Part shown: positions 1 through 12,672 of the stretch, piece by piece
Layout: the number at the start of each line of letters is the position of its first letter
How positions within the stretch are numbered: the first letter of the stretch is position 1
Program-made: the position numbers and the translations under genes
Notes under the pieces: generated by a model
Told to the model about the DNA's origin: nothing
Seen by the model: the letters and a program-made list of their open reading frames with translations, nothing else
Database searches by the model: none
From: Enterobacteriaceae bacterium B14
Lineage (GTDB): Bacteria > Pseudomonadota > Gammaproteobacteria > Enterobacterales > Enterobacteriaceae
NCBI GenBank assembly: GCA_000307305.1
Contig: DF158882.1
Span: 991,495 to 1,055,494, forward strand
Reading direction: 5' to 3'
DNA: 64,000 nt

Positions 1-789
1 CACAAAGCTAATGACTCCCGCTAATGCAACGCTAATCCCAACAATCCATCCCACAATAAAGACCAGAATATTTCGCCAGAACTTAATGGGTAACCCTAAT
101 TGACGTGCTTGGCTCTCACCTAATGCTAATAAATTAAGTACCCTACCTTGTAGGCATAGCCAGATGAGTGCAGGAAATAGAGCACCCACTAACCATTTAT
201 GTCGCCAATCTATCCCGCTGAATCCCCCCATTAGCCAATACATGAGCTGGCGAAGATCTAAACTAGAGCTGAAATAGACTGCCCATGACATGAGGGCGCT
301 ACAAATGATACTGATAGCAACGCCAATCAGTAATAACCGCGCATTGGTGATGCTATGAAACCGAGCAAATGAGAGAAGCAAAAAAGTGATAAACAGAGCA
401 CCCAGAATAGCCGCTAAGCTTAGAAACCAAATAGGGAGCAAACCTTGCCCTAGTAAGATCGTCATCACTAAAGCAACACCTGCACCATTGGCTACACCAA
501 GCAAGCCTGGTTCGGCGAGTGGGTTATCGAATAGCGCCTGCATTACGGCACCAGCACTGGCTAACCCAGCACCAACAACAACAACCGCCAACGTTCTCGG
601 CAAACGAAGCTGCCAGACAAAAAGCTCTGCTTCCGGCTCAAACCATTGGGTTGGCCAAATCCAGACATCTCCAGCACACAGACTCAATAAAAGAGCAACC
701 GCCAGTATGAGCACTAAACACACTATTCGATAATGATCACGGCGTCTCTGATGCTCTTGTAGGAAGGAAAATGAGTCTTGTTTATGCAT
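1..789 (-). CDS. btuC: Vitamin B12 ABC transporter permease BtuC (C-terminus cut by window edge)
   Basis: Inner-membrane permease of the BtuCDF cobalamin importer. Reading the minus strand from the ATG at 789-787 gives [16 protein letters not shown] and then a run of hydrophobic helices. FecCD-family landmarks are visible: [17 protein letters not shown] followed by [16 protein letters not shown]. 263 codons are present against about 326 in E. coli BtuC, so roughly the last 60 residues lie before base 1. It follows ihfA in the same direction, as in E. coli. A terminator lies between the two, so BtuC may have its own promoter within about 780-870. Identity rests on motif and context and is strong. 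Confidence 0.9.
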   Translation of the reverse strand, partial: MHKQDSFSFLQEHQRRRDHYRIVCLVLILAVALLLSLCAGDVWIWPTQWFEPEAELFVWQLRLPRTLAVVVVGAGLASAGAVMQALFDNPLAEPGLLGVANGAGVALVMTILLGQGLLPIWFLSLAAILGALFITFLLLSFARFHSITNARLLLIGVAISIICSALMSWAVYFSSSLDLRQLMYWLMGGFSGIDWRHKWLVGALFPALIWLCLQGRVLNLLALGESQARQLGLPIKFWRNILVFIVGWIVGISVALAGVISFV

Positions 790-867
790 GAGATCTCTAT
801 GTTTCAACTCAGTGGTTTACCAGTGGGTAATAGAAATAGTGTCGCTTATCACCACAAAAAAAAGAAA

Positions 868-908
868 GAAAAAATCCGGGAACAGAATTCTGCCCCGGAT
901 TTTTTTAT
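868..908 (-). terminator. Rho-independent terminator after ihfA
   Basis: A 10-bp stem (871-880 with 894-903, core ATCCGGG/CCCGGAT) has a 13-nt loop. On the minus strand it is followed by a run rich in T (complement of the A-rich tract 855-874). It sits between the ihfA stop and btuC and should end the pheST-ihfA transcript. Confidence 0.8.
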
Positions 909-963
909 TGTATACCCTGTAAATGGGGTAAGTAGCATGATGCCCTTTCACCCCATAAATGTC

Positions 964-1260
964 TTACTCTTTTGGCGTCGTGTTTTCTACCCGGCTTTTT
1001 AATTTCTGACCTGGGCGGAAAGTCACTACACGGCGAGCCGTAATAGGTATATCTTCCCCAGTCTTCGGGTTACGACCCGGACGCTGGTTTTTATCTCTCA
1101 AGTCAAAATTTCCAAAACCAGAAAGCTTGACTTGCTCCCCATTCTCCAGAGCTCGACGGACTTCCTCAAAGAATAACTCTACGAGATCTTTTGCATCCCG
1201 TTTGCTAAGACCGAGCTTTTCAAACAAGTGTTCAGACATTTCAGCTTTAGTTAGCGCCAT
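964..1260 (-). CDS. ihfA: Integration host factor subunit alpha
   Basis: 98 residues, the usual IHF-alpha length. It begins [20 protein letters not shown] and contains the HU/IHF signature [20 protein letters not shown], with the beta-arm proline that intercalates in the minor groove. With IHF-beta (not in this window) it forms the heterodimer that bends DNA at specific sites in recombination, replication and transcription. The ATG is 3 bases from the pheT stop, so it is translated as the last gene of pheM-pheS-pheT-ihfA. A terminator follows. Confidence 0.97.
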   Translation of the reverse strand: MALTKAEMSEHLFEKLGLSKRDAKDLVELFFEEVRRALENGEQVKLSGFGNFDLRDKNQRPGRNPKTGEDIPITARRVVTFRPGQKLKSRVENTTPKE

Positions 1261-1263
1261 GGT

Positions 1264-3651
1264 TCAATCCCTCAAGGATGCTTGGAATCGCTCTTTCAAC
1301 GCCTCTACGCATTTTGCAACCGTAGCGGCAATCTCATCTTCTTCTAGTGTACGGGTTGTATCTTGCAACACTAGGCTGATCGCTAAGCTCTTATATCCCT
1401 CAGCAACACCCTTACCTCGATACACGTCAAATAAGTTTACGCCAACCACCTGATTTACGCCAACTTTCTTACACACTGCCAAAACATCCTCTGCAGGGAC
1501 ATTCTCAGCGACAACAATTGCAATATCACGACGGTTTGCAGGGAAGCGTGAAATATCCTGAGATTGAGGAATGACGCGGTCTGCAAGCCTGTTCCATAAC
1601 AATTCAAAGACGATTGTTCTGCCATTTAGATCCAGCTTTCTTTCCGCTTCTGGATGTACCACACCGATAAAACCGATGCGTTCACCGCATAAATAAATTG
1701 CTGCACTTTGTCCTGGATGCAGTGCAGGATTCATTTCAGCCTTAAATTGCACGTCATTTAGCTTGCCCGTTAACTCAAGAATCGCTTCAAGATCACCCTT
1801 CATATCGAAGAAATCGACTGGGCTACGTTCAATGCTCCAATGCTCGTCGCTCTTATTGCCGGTAATTACCCCTGCCAGCATTAGCTCTTGTCGGATACCA
1901 AATTCTGCGTCAGCATCAGGAACAAAACGCAAACCGCTTTCGAACAGACGCACGCGAGGCTGTTGACGATTCTGGTTATATACCACAGCATCTAGCAGAC
2001 CGGTCCACAGCGATAAACGCATAGCAGACATATCAGCCGAAATAGGACTAGGCAGAATTAACGCTTCTTCTTCAGGATGAAGAATATTTTGGTGTTTAGG
2101 GTCAACAAAGCTATAGGTAATTGCTTCTTGATAGCCGCGATCGACCAGTAAGTTTCTAACCCGCTTTAATGGCAGAGCAGCCTCACGGTGCTTGGTCATG
2201 ACCAAATCAGCACGCATTGGGACGTTAGGAATGTTGTTATAACCGTAAATACGGCCAACTTCTTCGATGAGATCCTCTTCAATCTCCATATCGAAACGCC
2301 AGCTCGGTGCAATGGCACTCCAACATTCATCACCCTGGATCACCGTACAACCAAGACGATTTAGAATATCGGTAACCTGAGCATCGCTAACGTGATGGCC
2401 CAGTAAGCTATCTAGCTTAGTACGACGTAGCGTGATAGTTGCACGTTTTGGCAATTCAGCCTCGGTTGTCACATCAATGACAGGCCCTGCGTCACCACCA
2501 CAGATATCAAGCAGTAAACGAGTCGCTCGCTCCATTGCTTTATGTTGTAGCGCAGGATCAACACCACGCTCGTAACGATGAGAGGCATCCGTATGAAGAC
2601 CATGTCGACGAGCACGCCCAGTAATCGCCAATGGGTTGAAATAGGCACACTCCAGCAAAACATCCTGAGTGTTTGTATTCACACCAGAGTGTTCACCGCC
2701 GAAGATCCCCCCCATCGCCAATGCTTTTTGGGTATCCGCAATCACCAGAGTATCAGCAGAAAATGTTGCTTCATTGCCATCTAGCAGAGTGAGTTTTTCG
2801 CCCTCTTTTGCCATACGCACGATAATTCCACCTTCGATTTTAGACAGATCGAAAGCGTGCATCGGCTGGCCTAGTTCAAGCAGAACGTAGTTAGTCACAT
2901 CAACAACCGCATCAATGGAGCGGATACCACAGCGGCGAAGTTTCTCTCTCATCCAGAGCGGTGTAGGTGCAGCAACATTGATACCCTTGACCACTCGCCC
3001 TAAATAGCGCGGGCAAGCCTGTGGTGCTTCAACGTTGATCGGGAATGTATCCTGAATAGTCGCAGTAACTGGAGACATGTCCGGTTCTTGCAACGGTAAG
3101 CTATTCAATACACCAACATCTCTTGCTACACCGATAATACCCAGACAATCGGCACGGTTTGGCGTAACGCTAATTTCGATAGTTTTATCATCGAGCTTAA
3201 GGTATTCACGAATATCCATGCCGATTGGGGCATCTTGAGGCAACTCAAGAATACCGTCTTGATCGTCAGAAATCGCCAGCTCTGAAGTTGAACACAGCAT
3301 ACCTTCTGAAGGCTCACCGCGTAGCTTTGCCGCTTTGATTTTAAAATCACCCGGTAATACCGCGCCAACGGTCGCACAGGCCACTTTCAACCCTAAACGG
3401 CAATTGGGTGCACCGCACACGATATCAAGTAAGCGATCGCCGCCCACATCAACTTTGGTTACTCGTAACTTGTCTGCATTAGGGTGTTGCCCACACTCAA
3501 CTACATGACCAACAACAACCCCTGTAAATTCACCTGCGACAGTTTCGATACCATCAACTTCCAAGCCAGCCATCGTAATTTGTTCAGATAGCGCATCGCT
3601 ATCAATTGCCGGGCTTACCCATTCGCGTAACCAGATTTCACTGAATTTCAT
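1264..3651 (-). CDS. pheT: Phenylalanyl-tRNA synthetase beta subunit
   Basis: 795 residues, matching E. coli PheT. The start [16 protein letters not shown] and the tRNA-binding (EMAP-like) domain at about residues 40-150 are present. They are followed by B3/B4 domains (editing of mischarged Tyr-tRNA in this family), the B5 domain and a C-terminal ferredoxin-fold anticodon-binding domain (about 700-795, with [14 protein letters not shown]). Works as an alpha2-beta2 enzyme with PheS in the cytoplasm. It lies 15 bp downstream of pheS in one operon, presumably sharing attenuation through pheM. Confidence 0.97.
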   Translation of the reverse strand: MKFSEIWLREWVSPAIDSDALSEQITMAGLEVDGIETVAGEFTGVVVGHVVECGQHPNADKLRVTKVDVGGDRLLDIVCGAPNCRLGLKVACATVGAVLPGDFKIKAAKLRGEPSEGMLCSTSELAISDDQDGILELPQDAPIGMDIREYLKLDDKTIEISVTPNRADCLGIIGVARDVGVLNSLPLQEPDMSPVTATIQDTFPINVEAPQACPRYLGRVVKGINVAAPTPLWMREKLRRCGIRSIDAVVDVTNYVLLELGQPMHAFDLSKIEGGIIVRMAKEGEKLTLLDGNEATFSADTLVIADTQKALAMGGIFGGEHSGVNTNTQDVLLECAYFNPLAITGRARRHGLHTDASHRYERGVDPALQHKAMERATRLLLDICGGDAGPVIDVTTEAELPKRATITLRRTKLDSLLGHHVSDAQVTDILNRLGCTVIQGDECWSAIAPSWRFDMEIEEDLIEEVGRIYGYNNIPNVPMRADLVMTKHREAALPLKRVRNLLVDRGYQEAITYSFVDPKHQNILHPEEEALILPSPISADMSAMRLSLWTGLLDAVVYNQNRQQPRVRLFESGLRFVPDADAEFGIRQELMLAGVITGNKSDEHWSIERSPVDFFDMKGDLEAILELTGKLNDVQFKAEMNPALHPGQSAAIYLCGERIGFIGVVHPEAERKLDLNGRTIVFELLWNRLADRVIPQSQDISRFPANRRDIAIVVAENVPAEDVLAVCKKVGVNQVVGVNLFDVYRGKGVAEGYKSLAISLVLQDTTRTLEEDEIAATVAKCVEALKERFQASLRD

Positions 3652-3666
3652 GTGATAACTCCCGAC

Positions 3667-4713
<1,047 letters not shown>

Positions 4714-4784
4714 CTAACAGTTACTTAGCCTTTTACTCTTTTTTCACTGCACAGGCAAATAACTATCATGATTAAGACAAAAAC

Positions 4785-4811
4785 AAAAAAGCCTCCGCAG
4801 TGGAGGCTTTT
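4785..4811 (-). terminator. pheST attenuator terminator
   Basis: A 10-bp stem, AAAAGCCTCC (4787-4796) with GGAGGCTTTT (4802-4811), has a 5-nt loop. On the minus strand a T-rich tract follows. It sits between the Phe-rich leader pheM and pheS, exactly where the E. coli attenuator lies. Ribosome stalling on Phe codons is known there to prevent its formation. Confidence 0.9.
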
Positions 4812-4854
4812 GGCGTTATTTCCGTTTCTTCTCTTACGCACAAGCCCCCTGAAA

Positions 4855-4899
4855 TCAGGTGCTAAAGTAAAAGAAGAAACGGAAAATCACGATTGCCAT
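4855..4899 (-). CDS. pheM: pheST operon leader peptide PheM
   Basis: A 14-codon ORF on the minus strand, MAIVIFRFFFYFST, very close to the E. coli PheM leader (also 14 aa). Five of the 14 codons are Phe, so translation speed reports the level of charged tRNA-Phe. The attenuator at 4785-4811 follows after the stop TGA at 4857-4855. The intervening segment contains a complementary copy of part of the leader (ccgtttcttct near 4820 against agaagaaacgg near 4873), consistent with alternative RNA folds. Confidence 0.93.
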   Translation of the reverse strand: MAIVIFRFFFYFST

Positions 4900-4988
4900 G
4901 GTATATAACCCTACTAATCAAATTGAGATGCATTGATAAAATGAATTACACTGAATATCAATTGACTGAACATTTATCCAGATAAATC

Positions 4989-5013
4989 AAAGAGGGAGTA
5001 ATACTCCCTCTTC
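4989..5013 (-). terminator. Hairpin terminator after rplT
   Basis: A near-perfect palindrome (agagggagta/tactccctct, 4991-5000 with 5002-5011) sits just downstream of the rplT stop. The minus-strand tail is only moderately T-rich (TTGATTTAT). It probably separates infC-rpmI-rplT from the pheM promoter region. Confidence 0.6.
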
Positions 5014-5020
5014 TTTTTAC

Positions 5021-5395
<375 letters not shown>

Positions 5396-5411
5396 TTAAT
5401 CTGATTAAAAT

Positions 5412-5615
<204 letters not shown>

Positions 5616-5708
5616 TTATTCCACTTCGCATTGTTAAAATTACGAATCAGCTAGGCGAATAAAAACCATATAGTGTTAACACCATATGGCTTTTATTACT
5701 TGTATGCC

Positions 5709-6254
<546 letters not shown>

Positions 6255-8183
6255 CTATTCCTCCAGTTGTTGAAGACTACGGCTGCGAATCTCGTTATGC
6301 AGCTTTTCGATCACGTCATTTATGTCCATGGTTCCCAAATCGTTTCCACGGCGGGTACGAACAGCAACTTTGCCTGCTTCGACCTCTTTATCGCCACAAA
6401 CGAACATATATGGGACACGACGTAAAGTGTGCTCGCGGATTTTAAATCCAATCTTCTCATTTCTCAAGTCTGCTTTTGCGCGAATGCCAGCGTCTTGCAA
6501 TTTTCTGGTTAATTCATCGACATAATCAGACTGACTATCGGTGATATTCATCACCACGACTTGTACCGGTGCTAACCAAGTTGGATAGAAACCTGCATAC
6601 TCTTCTGTCAGGATGCCAATAAAGCGCTCCATTGACCCAAGAATAGCTCGGTGAATCATTACCGGGACCTGACGTTCGTTGCTTTCACCTACATAAGATG
6701 CGCTTAAACGACCCGGTAAGGAAAAGTCGAGCTGAACAGTACCACACTGCCAAGCACGATCCAAACAATCATGTAAAGTAAACTCAATTTTAGGGCCATA
6801 AAACGCCCCTTCTCCTGGTTGAAGATCGAATGGTATACCATTCTCTTCCAATGCAGAGGCAAGGTCATTTTCTGCACGAGTCCATAAGTCATCAGAACCA
6901 ATTCGCTTTTCAGGGCGAGTCGATAGCTTAACGACAATTTTCTCGAAACCAAATGTGCTGTACATATCGTAAACCATCTTGATACAGCTATTTACTTCAG
7001 AACGGACTTGATCTTCGGTACAGAAGATATGAGCATCATCTTGAGTAAAACCGCGTACACGCATTAAGCCGTGCAGCGAGCCTGATGGTTCATTACGATG
7101 ACAGCTACCAAATTCCGCCATTCTTAATGGCAGATCACGGTAAGATTTCAGACCTTGGTTAAAAATCTGCACATGTCCAGGACAGTTCATTGGCTTGATG
7201 CAGTACTCACGATTTTCGGAAGATGTGGTAAACATGTGTTCACCATAGTTTTCCCAGTGTCCTGTTTTCTCCCACAGAACACGGTCCATCATGAATGGGC
7301 CCTTAACTTCTTGATACTGATATTCTTTCAACTTCATACGGACAAAAGCTTCTAACTCACGGAAAATAGTCCAGCCATCGTTGTGCCAGAACACCATACC
7401 CGGAGCTTCTTCCTGCATATGATACAAATCAAGTTGCTTACCAATCTTACGGTGGTCGCGTTTAGCAGCTTCCTCAAGGCGTTGTAAATACGCATTGAGT
7501 TGTTTCTTATCTGCCCATGCAGTGCCGTAAATACGTTGCAGCATCTTATTGTTGCTGTCGCCACGCCAATACGCACCAGACATTTTTTGTAATTTGAAAT
7601 GGTGGCAGAAACGCATATTAGGCACGTGTGGGCCACGGCACATATCAATATATTCTTCATGGTGGTACAGGCCGGGCTGATCATCACGGCTAACATTCTC
7701 TTCAAGAATGGCCATTTTGTAGATCTCGCCACGCGCCGCGAACGTATCGTGCGCTTCCTGCCAGCTCACTTTTTTCTTGATGACGTCGTAATCTTTATCC
7801 GCCAGTTCGTGCATCCGTTTCTCTAGCAGATCTAAATCTTCCTGAGTCAACGTGCGATCGAGATCAACGTCATAGTAAAAACCGTTGTCGATAACAGGAC
7901 CAATGGCCATTTTTGTGTCCGGCCAAAGCTGTTTGATTGCGTGTCCTAATAAGTGTGCACAAGAGTGACGAAGAATTTCTAAGCCCTCTTCATCTTTTGC
8001 CGTAATAATCGACAGCGTTGCGTCACTTTCAATTGGATCGACAGCATCTACCAGCTCACCGTTAACTCGCCCAGCAATGGTTGCTTTTGCTAAACCTGGG
8101 CCGATGTCACGAGCGACATCTAATGCAGAAACGGTGTGATCATATTGACGTTGGCTTCCATCTGGAAGCGTAATAACAGGCAT
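6255..8183 (-). CDS. thrS: Threonyl-tRNA synthetase
   Basis: 642 residues, the same as E. coli ThrS. Domain order: TGS (about 1-61), editing domain with the [10 protein letters not shown] Zn-type motif (about 70-225), class II catalytic core (motif 2 around [19 protein letters not shown], and the Zn-ligand Cys in MNCPGH), and a C-terminal anticodon-binding domain (about 540-642). Charges tRNA-Thr and clears mischarged Ser. First gene of thrS-infC-rpmI-rplT. The operator at 8205-8227 immediately upstream suggests translational autorepression. Confidence 0.98.
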   Translation of the reverse strand: MPVITLPDGSQRQYDHTVSALDVARDIGPGLAKATIAGRVNGELVDAVDPIESDATLSIITAKDEEGLEILRHSCAHLLGHAIKQLWPDTKMAIGPVIDNGFYYDVDLDRTLTQEDLDLLEKRMHELADKDYDVIKKKVSWQEAHDTFAARGEIYKMAILEENVSRDDQPGLYHHEEYIDMCRGPHVPNMRFCHHFKLQKMSGAYWRGDSNNKMLQRIYGTAWADKKQLNAYLQRLEEAAKRDHRKIGKQLDLYHMQEEAPGMVFWHNDGWTIFRELEAFVRMKLKEYQYQEVKGPFMMDRVLWEKTGHWENYGEHMFTTSSENREYCIKPMNCPGHVQIFNQGLKSYRDLPLRMAEFGSCHRNEPSGSLHGLMRVRGFTQDDAHIFCTEDQVRSEVNSCIKMVYDMYSTFGFEKIVVKLSTRPEKRIGSDDLWTRAENDLASALEENGIPFDLQPGEGAFYGPKIEFTLHDCLDRAWQCGTVQLDFSLPGRLSASYVGESNERQVPVMIHRAILGSMERFIGILTEEYAGFYPTWLAPVQVVVMNITDSQSDYVDELTRKLQDAGIRAKADLRNEKIGFKIREHTLRRVPYMFVCGDKEVEAGKVAVRTRRGNDLGTMDINDVIEKLHNEIRSRSLQQLEE

Positions 8184-8204
8184 GGTATTTCCTTAATCTA
8201 CAGT

Positions 8205-8227
8205 GGTGGCCCACACGACAGACCACA
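8205..8227 (-). promoter_or_regulatory. thrS translational operator (tRNA-Thr anticodon mimic)
   Basis: On the minus strand GTGGTC (8226-8221) pairs with GGCCAC (8211-8206) in a 6-bp stem. A seventh T-G pair closes a 7-nt loop GTCGTGT whose central bases are CGT, with T at the position of U33. This imitates the anticodon arm of tRNA-Thr(CGU). It ends 22 bases before the thrS ATG, overlapping the zone of ribosome loading. In E. coli ThrRS is known to bind such a leader and repress its own translation. The assignment here is by structure and position. Confidence 0.75.
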
Positions 8228-8696
8228 TATAGTAAAAATGTTGTTTTTAAGTTCAGTGAGTGGCGTATTAAATCAAGCCTACAATTGCCAGATTAGTACG
8301 CACTTGGGACTCTAATAATAGAGAGCTACAGGTAAGCCCATAGCACAACCAACCATGCTATCACTCAATGCAACGTTGATAAATACCTCGCAGCAATTCA
8401 TCAGAATAGTAAAATTAGGATCTGCACATCTATTCTTCCCATCTCTAAGCTCATTTTATTGCTGTTATCACCCAGTTACATCGATAGCATACCTACCCCT
8501 TTTTGAAGAATAAATAACCAACGTATAGCATTGTGGGCTATTCTAAAACTGCATGATGTTCCAATAGGAATAAGAAGATTTATGTGAGCATAAGCTGCAT
8601 CATCACAGTTTTGCCACACTACACGTGCTAACGTGCTCTTGATATACAGAAAGCCCGCTCATCTGAAGTCATCTTGCCAACAGAAAGGGGTGAACC
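8228..8696. other. Intergenic region between divergent thrS and yniA
   Basis: About 470 bp without a convincing gene. It should hold the thrS promoter and 5' leader (minus strand) and the yniA promoter (plus strand). No repeat or terminator was recognised. AAAGGGG at 8685-8691 is the yniA Shine-Dalgarno sequence. Confidence 0.5.
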
Positions 8697-9563
8697 ATGC
8701 TGCAATCCGTTACACATCTTCTCAGTGAATATTTTGATGCCAGCTATGACATTAAAGAGAAAACCGAGCTCCCAGGAGGAGATATTCACCACGCTTACTG
8801 GATTAGTAATGGTGAACATCAGGTTTTTATAAAATATAACTCTCGTGAGCACTTACCTGTATTTTCAGCCGAAGCGGAACAACTAGCCTTACTCTCTCGG
8901 ACAAAAACAGTAAGAGTGCCAAACGTTTATGGCCTAGGTTCATCTAGAGATAACAGCTTTTTATTATTGGAGTTTCTTCCACAAAAAGCGCTAGATGCTC
9001 ATAGCGCTTACTGTTTAGGCCAGCAAATCGCACATTTACACCAGTGGGTAGGCCAACCACAATTCGGTCTAGACTTCGATAATGACCTTAATACCTCTCC
9101 ACAACCTAATAGCTGGCAGAAACGTTGGAGCAGCTTCTTTGCAGAGCAAAGAATTGGCTGGCAATTACAGCTTGCCGCAGAGAAAGGAATAAATTTCGGG
9201 AGTATTGATGAGATTGTTGAACGTATTCAGAAAAAATTGAACTCGCATCAACCTCAGCCATCGCTATTGCACGGTGATCTATGGCCAGCAAACTGTGGTT
9301 CAACCTCAACGGGTCCGGTCGTATTCGACCCTGCGTGTTACTGGGGGGATAGAGAGTGTGACCTTGCAATGCTTCCGCTTCACGCCCACCTTCCAGCCCA
9401 GATCTATGATGGCTATCAAAGCATCTGGCCCCTGCCTGTCGGATTCATTAAGCGTCAGCCTATCTATCAGCTCTATTATCTTTTGAACCGCTGTAATCTC
9501 TTCGGTGGTGAGCATTTACCGATAGCACAACATGCATTGGAACACGTTCTTATCGTTGATTAA
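8697..9563 (+). CDS. yniA: Fructosamine kinase-family protein YniA
   Basis: 288 residues, close to E. coli YniA. The APH/fructosamine-3-kinase fold is shown by the Brenner-type catalytic motif LLHGDLWPANCG (about residue 190) and the metal-binding FDPACYWGDRECDLAM. The family phosphorylates ketoamines (fructosamine, ribulosamine) on glycated amines and is thought to repair glycated protein. E. coli YniA itself is poorly characterised. A strong Shine-Dalgarno (AAAGGGG) fixes the ATG. Convergent with yniB across a bidirectional terminator. Confidence 0.9.
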   Translation: MLQSVTHLLSEYFDASYDIKEKTELPGGDIHHAYWISNGEHQVFIKYNSREHLPVFSAEAEQLALLSRTKTVRVPNVYGLGSSRDNSFLLLEFLPQKALDAHSAYCLGQQIAHLHQWVGQPQFGLDFDNDLNTSPQPNSWQKRWSSFFAEQRIGWQLQLAAEKGINFGSIDEIVERIQKKLNSHQPQPSLLHGDLWPANCGSTSTGPVVFDPACYWGDRECDLAMLPLHAHLPAQIYDGYQSIWPLPVGFIKRQPIYQLYYLLNRCNLFGGEHLPIAQHALEHVLIVD

Positions 9564-9579
9564 TGATTATGTTAGCCAT

Positions 9580-9607
9580 AAAAAAACCCGGGCTAGCCGG
9601 GTTTTTA
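9580..9607. terminator. Bidirectional terminator between yniA and yniB
   Basis: Stem acccgg (9586-9591)/ccgggt (9597-9602) with a 5-nt loop, flanked by an A-run on the left and a T-run on the right. It can therefore terminate both yniA (plus) and yniB (minus). Confidence 0.85.
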
Positions 9608-9627
9608 TGTACCTTACATCAAAACAA

Positions 9628-10173
9628 CTACCAGCCAAGAAAGTCGATAGCAAAATAACCAATAATGATAAAGATGACCGGTAATATATAAAGCAAAAAG
9701 TATTGACGGAATATCGTGATTTTAGGCAATACGATCCCTTCTTCTAGCTCTTCGAAGGTACGCCCATCTTCACCTTTCGCTCTTTCTAAGATCATCTGAT
9801 CTTCTAGCCCTTCTTTAATATGAGTAACTTGGCGCGACATTCTCGAACCAGAAGCATTCAGTGCCATACCAACAAATATCAAGAAGTAGATGATATAAAA
9901 GCCAATATTATTAGAGCTCATCCCTGTTCCCAAACTCGGTACTGGAGAACCGTTCCAAAATCCATCAAGAAATGGCGTATTAAAGCGAGCTACGTCAATC
10001 ATAAGACGCACAATATCCGCCAGTACAGCGCCAATACCTTTAGAAACAGCGTTCACTTGCGCCGCAGCGAAACCCAGTATAGATATTATCGTGGATAACA
10101 ATGCTGGGATGAACACAATCCATCCAATAATCCGTTTAATCACTGCCACACGTCCTGCTTGTTGATAGGTCAT
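9628..10173 (-). CDS. yniB: Inner membrane protein YniB
   Basis: 181 residues, matching YniB (start MTYQQAGRVAVIKRIIGW). Hydrophobic segments at about residues 15-40, 88-108 and 152-176 predict three or four membrane spans, with a charged cytoplasmic stretch (EGLEDQMILERAKGEDGRTFEELEEG) between the last two. Function unknown. The yniA-yniB neighbourhood is conserved in enterobacteria, here in convergent orientation. Confidence 0.85.
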   Translation of the reverse strand: MTYQQAGRVAVIKRIIGWIVFIPALLSTIISILGFAAAQVNAVSKGIGAVLADIVRLMIDVARFNTPFLDGFWNGSPVPSLGTGMSSNNIGFYIIYFLIFVGMALNASGSRMSRQVTHIKEGLEDQMILERAKGEDGRTFEELEEGIVLPKITIFRQYFLLYILPVIFIIIGYFAIDFLGW

Positions 10174-10517
10174 GCAATCCTCTTCGTAATACTGTTTTTA
10201 GTTGTGATATATCATTATAGCTGGGTCATTTAACATTCTAGCTATCGAACCCTATTTAAGAACGCTGTCTTGCCTCAAACGGTTCACATCATGTCAGAAT
10301 AATAGTCGTAATCCAATGTAGTCAGCGTACTTACCTCAAAATAAGCGATAAAATAGCCATCATTTTTATCTTTTATTCACCCTCATCCTCCTTGCCAAAA
10401 AAACATAACATAATAATTAAAAAATAATGCATCATCATGGAATAGTGTGTGATTCGTTAAACAACACATTGCGTGGCAATGTCACTACTTCTTTTTATGT
10501 TTGATTACCTGTAATAT

Positions 10518-10537
10518 CCATGGATAAATAAACAGTA
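10518..10537 (+). promoter_or_regulatory. Weak candidate LexA box upstream of ydjM
   Basis: 14 of 20 positions match the consensus TACTGTATATATATACAGTA. The right half ACAGTA is perfect; the left half keeps only TG of CTGT. A second CTGT half-site starts at 10509. E. coli ydjM is known to be LexA-regulated through two boxes, so position adds weight, but the match is imperfect. The rest of 10174-10552 is AT-rich with nothing else recognised. Confidence 0.35.
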
Positions 10538-10552
10538 AATAAGCGTACTCAT

Positions 10553-11050
10553 ATGACAGCAGAAGGACATCTAACTTTTTCCGTTGCTTGTATTGTTTTT
10601 GCTAAGAAAGCAGGACTTACTACAGCCCTCGCTCAGGGGGAGTGGTGGCAGATTGTGCCTGCAGCCCTGTTAACCTCTTTATTACCCGATATAGACCATC
10701 CTAGTTCTCTACTTGGTCGAAGAATAAAAATTATCTCTTTACCTATAGCCAAAATATTTGGCCACCGCGGCTTCACTCATAGCTTTCTTGCTGTCGTGCT
10801 CTGCGTTATTGCACTAAATATCACGCTTCCCCAAACAGCAGTCATCCCTACCGATATACTGCATGCCATGATTATTGGTTATCTAAGCCATTTGCTTGCT
10901 GATGCCCTTACTCCTGCAGGCGTACCTTTCTTTTGGCCTTATAAAAAACGCTTCTCGATTCCTCTACTAAGGCCTCAAAAGCAGAATCATATCGAGCGAT
11001 TTTTCTGCCTGACTTTAGTTATGTGCGCGTTATACTGGCCCAATACTTAG
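10553..11050 (+). CDS. ydjM: YdjM-like membrane-bound metal-dependent hydrolase family protein
   Basis: 165 residues, starting MTAEGHLTFSVACIVFAKKA like E. coli YdjM (196 aa), with a shorter C-terminus. DUF457/YdjM family motifs are present: LLPDIDHPSS, GHRGFTHSFLAV and SHLLADALTPAGVPFFWP. These histidines and aspartates are the proposed metal ligands. Three to four membrane helices. In E. coli the gene is SOS-induced and its biochemical role is unproven. It stands alone, upstream of tcyP in the same direction. Confidence 0.88.
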   Translation: MTAEGHLTFSVACIVFAKKAGLTTALAQGEWWQIVPAALLTSLLPDIDHPSSLLGRRIKIISLPIAKIFGHRGFTHSFLAVVLCVIALNITLPQTAVIPTDILHAMIIGYLSHLLADALTPAGVPFFWPYKKRFSIPLLRPQKQNHIERFFCLTLVMCALYWPNT

Positions 11051-11200
11051 CAGAAAAGTGAAAGCTAGGCATAGAAATTGTTCATTTATTCAGCCTAATA
11101 GCTAAAGTTTATATTTAATCGTATTTAGCTCTAAAGATCGTTATAAAGCACCTGTTAACATGCGCGCAGAAAGCATATGAAATATTGGAGATAATTGGGG

Positions 11201-12610
11201 ATGAATTTATTTATTGCTCTAAACGTACTAGCCTTTCTAGTACTACTCTATTTGCTGGCGAAAACCAGTAAACCCCACTGGAGTCTGTCTAAAAAGGTCG
11301 TTATTGGTTTATTCGTCGGGGTGGCATTTGGTCTAGTACTGCAGTTGGTATACCACTCGCCAGAAAACCAGTCTGTTATTAGTGAATCCGTTAAATGGTT
11401 CAATATCGTCGGTAATGGCTATGTTCGCCTGTTACAAATGATTGTGATGCCGTTAGTCTTCATCTCAATTCTTAGCGCGGTTGCCAAACTTCATAACGCC
11501 TCGTCATTAGGGAAAATCAGCTTTTTAACGATTGGTACCCTACTCTTCACCACCATGATTTCAGCCATTGTGGGCATTTTTGTCACCCTGTTTTTCAGCA
11601 AGTATTTCAACCTCTCTGCTGCTGGGCTTCTCAGTGGGCCACAGGAAATGGACAGGCTGAACACCATCAATACGAGCTTGCTCGACAAGGTTTCTGACCT
11701 CAGCGTGCCAGATATGGTCCTTGGGTTTATTCCGAAAAACCCATTCAATGCGCTAGCAGACTTAAATACAACCGCTATCATCAGCGTCGTTATTTTTGCC
11801 GTATTCCTCGGTATTGCCGCGATCCAATTATTGAAAGATGACGAAACAAAAGGCAAACGTGTTCTGAGTGCAATCGATACATTGCAATCATTAGTCATGA
11901 AGCTTGTTCGTCTGGTAATGAAGTTGACACCATATGGCGTCATGGCACTTATGACGAAAGTCGTTGCTGGTTCTAACCTGAAAGATATTCTGAATCTTGG
12001 CACCTTCATTGTTGCTTCATATGTCGGGTTAGCCATCATCTTCGGTGTTCATGCACTGTTACTCAGCTCAACTGGCATTAATCCTGTTCGGTTCTTCAAA
12101 AAGGTATGGCCTGTACTTACCTTCGCCTTTACCAGTCGCTCCAGCGCAGCAAGCATTCCACTAAATGTTGAAGCACAGACACTGCGTATTGGTGTACCAG
12201 AATCGATCGCTAGTTTCTCTGCCTCTTTCGGAGCTACTATCGGCCAGAATGGCTGCGCAGGTATTTATCCTGCCATGCTTGCCGTTATGGTCGCGCCAAC
12301 CATTGGTATTAATCCATTAGACCCAATGTGGATAGCGACTTTGGTCGGTATCGTTACGCTCAGTTCGATCGGCGTTGCGGGAGTGGGTGGTGGTGCAACA
12401 TTTGCTGCATTAATCGTTCTTCCAATGATGGGGCTACCTATTGAGTTAGTCGCACTACTCGTCAGTATCGAACCACTCATTGATATGGGCCGTACTGCAT
12501 TAAACGTTAGCGGCTCAATGACCGCAGGGGTTGTAACCAGCCAGTTATTAGGGCAAACGAATAAAGAAATATTCGCTGCTGATGATGACAAAGAATTAGT
12601 ACCTCAATAA
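11201..12610 (+). CDS. tcyP: L-cystine:cation symporter TcyP
   Basis: 469 residues. Dicarboxylate/amino acid:cation symporter (DAACS) family with about nine hydrophobic segments. The re-entrant/substrate region includes [12 protein letters not shown] and [16 protein letters not shown], and the N-terminal sequence agrees with E. coli YdjN/TcyP. Imports cystine (and related sulfur compounds) across the inner membrane. The ATG at 11201 is preferred over an in-frame TTG at 11195 because TTGGAG at 11185-11190 is then spaced normally. A strong terminator follows. Confidence 0.93.
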   Translation: MNLFIALNVLAFLVLLYLLAKTSKPHWSLSKKVVIGLFVGVAFGLVLQLVYHSPENQSVISESVKWFNIVGNGYVRLLQMIVMPLVFISILSAVAKLHNASSLGKISFLTIGTLLFTTMISAIVGIFVTLFFSKYFNLSAAGLLSGPQEMDRLNTINTSLLDKVSDLSVPDMVLGFIPKNPFNALADLNTTAIISVVIFAVFLGIAAIQLLKDDETKGKRVLSAIDTLQSLVMKLVRLVMKLTPYGVMALMTKVVAGSNLKDILNLGTFIVASYVGLAIIFGVHALLLSSTGINPVRFFKKVWPVLTFAFTSRSSAASIPLNVEAQTLRIGVPESIASFSASFGATIGQNGCAGIYPAMLAVMVAPTIGINPLDPMWIATLVGIVTLSSIGVAGVGGGATFAALIVLPMMGLPIELVALLVSIEPLIDMGRTALNVSGSMTAGVVTSQLLGQTNKEIFAADDDKELVPQ

Positions 12611-12628
12611 ATAGCAGCACGTTAAAAT

Positions 12629-12658
12629 CAAAAAAGCAGCCTAGGCTGCTTTTTTTTA
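12629..12658 (+). terminator. Terminator after tcyP (probably bidirectional with kdgR)
   Basis: Stem aaaaaagcagcc/ggctgctttttt centred at 12641 with a minimal loop, followed by eight T on the plus strand and by T on the minus strand. It lies between the convergent tcyP and kdgR. Confidence 0.88.
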
Positions 12659-12672
12659 TGCGACTTTGTCGA

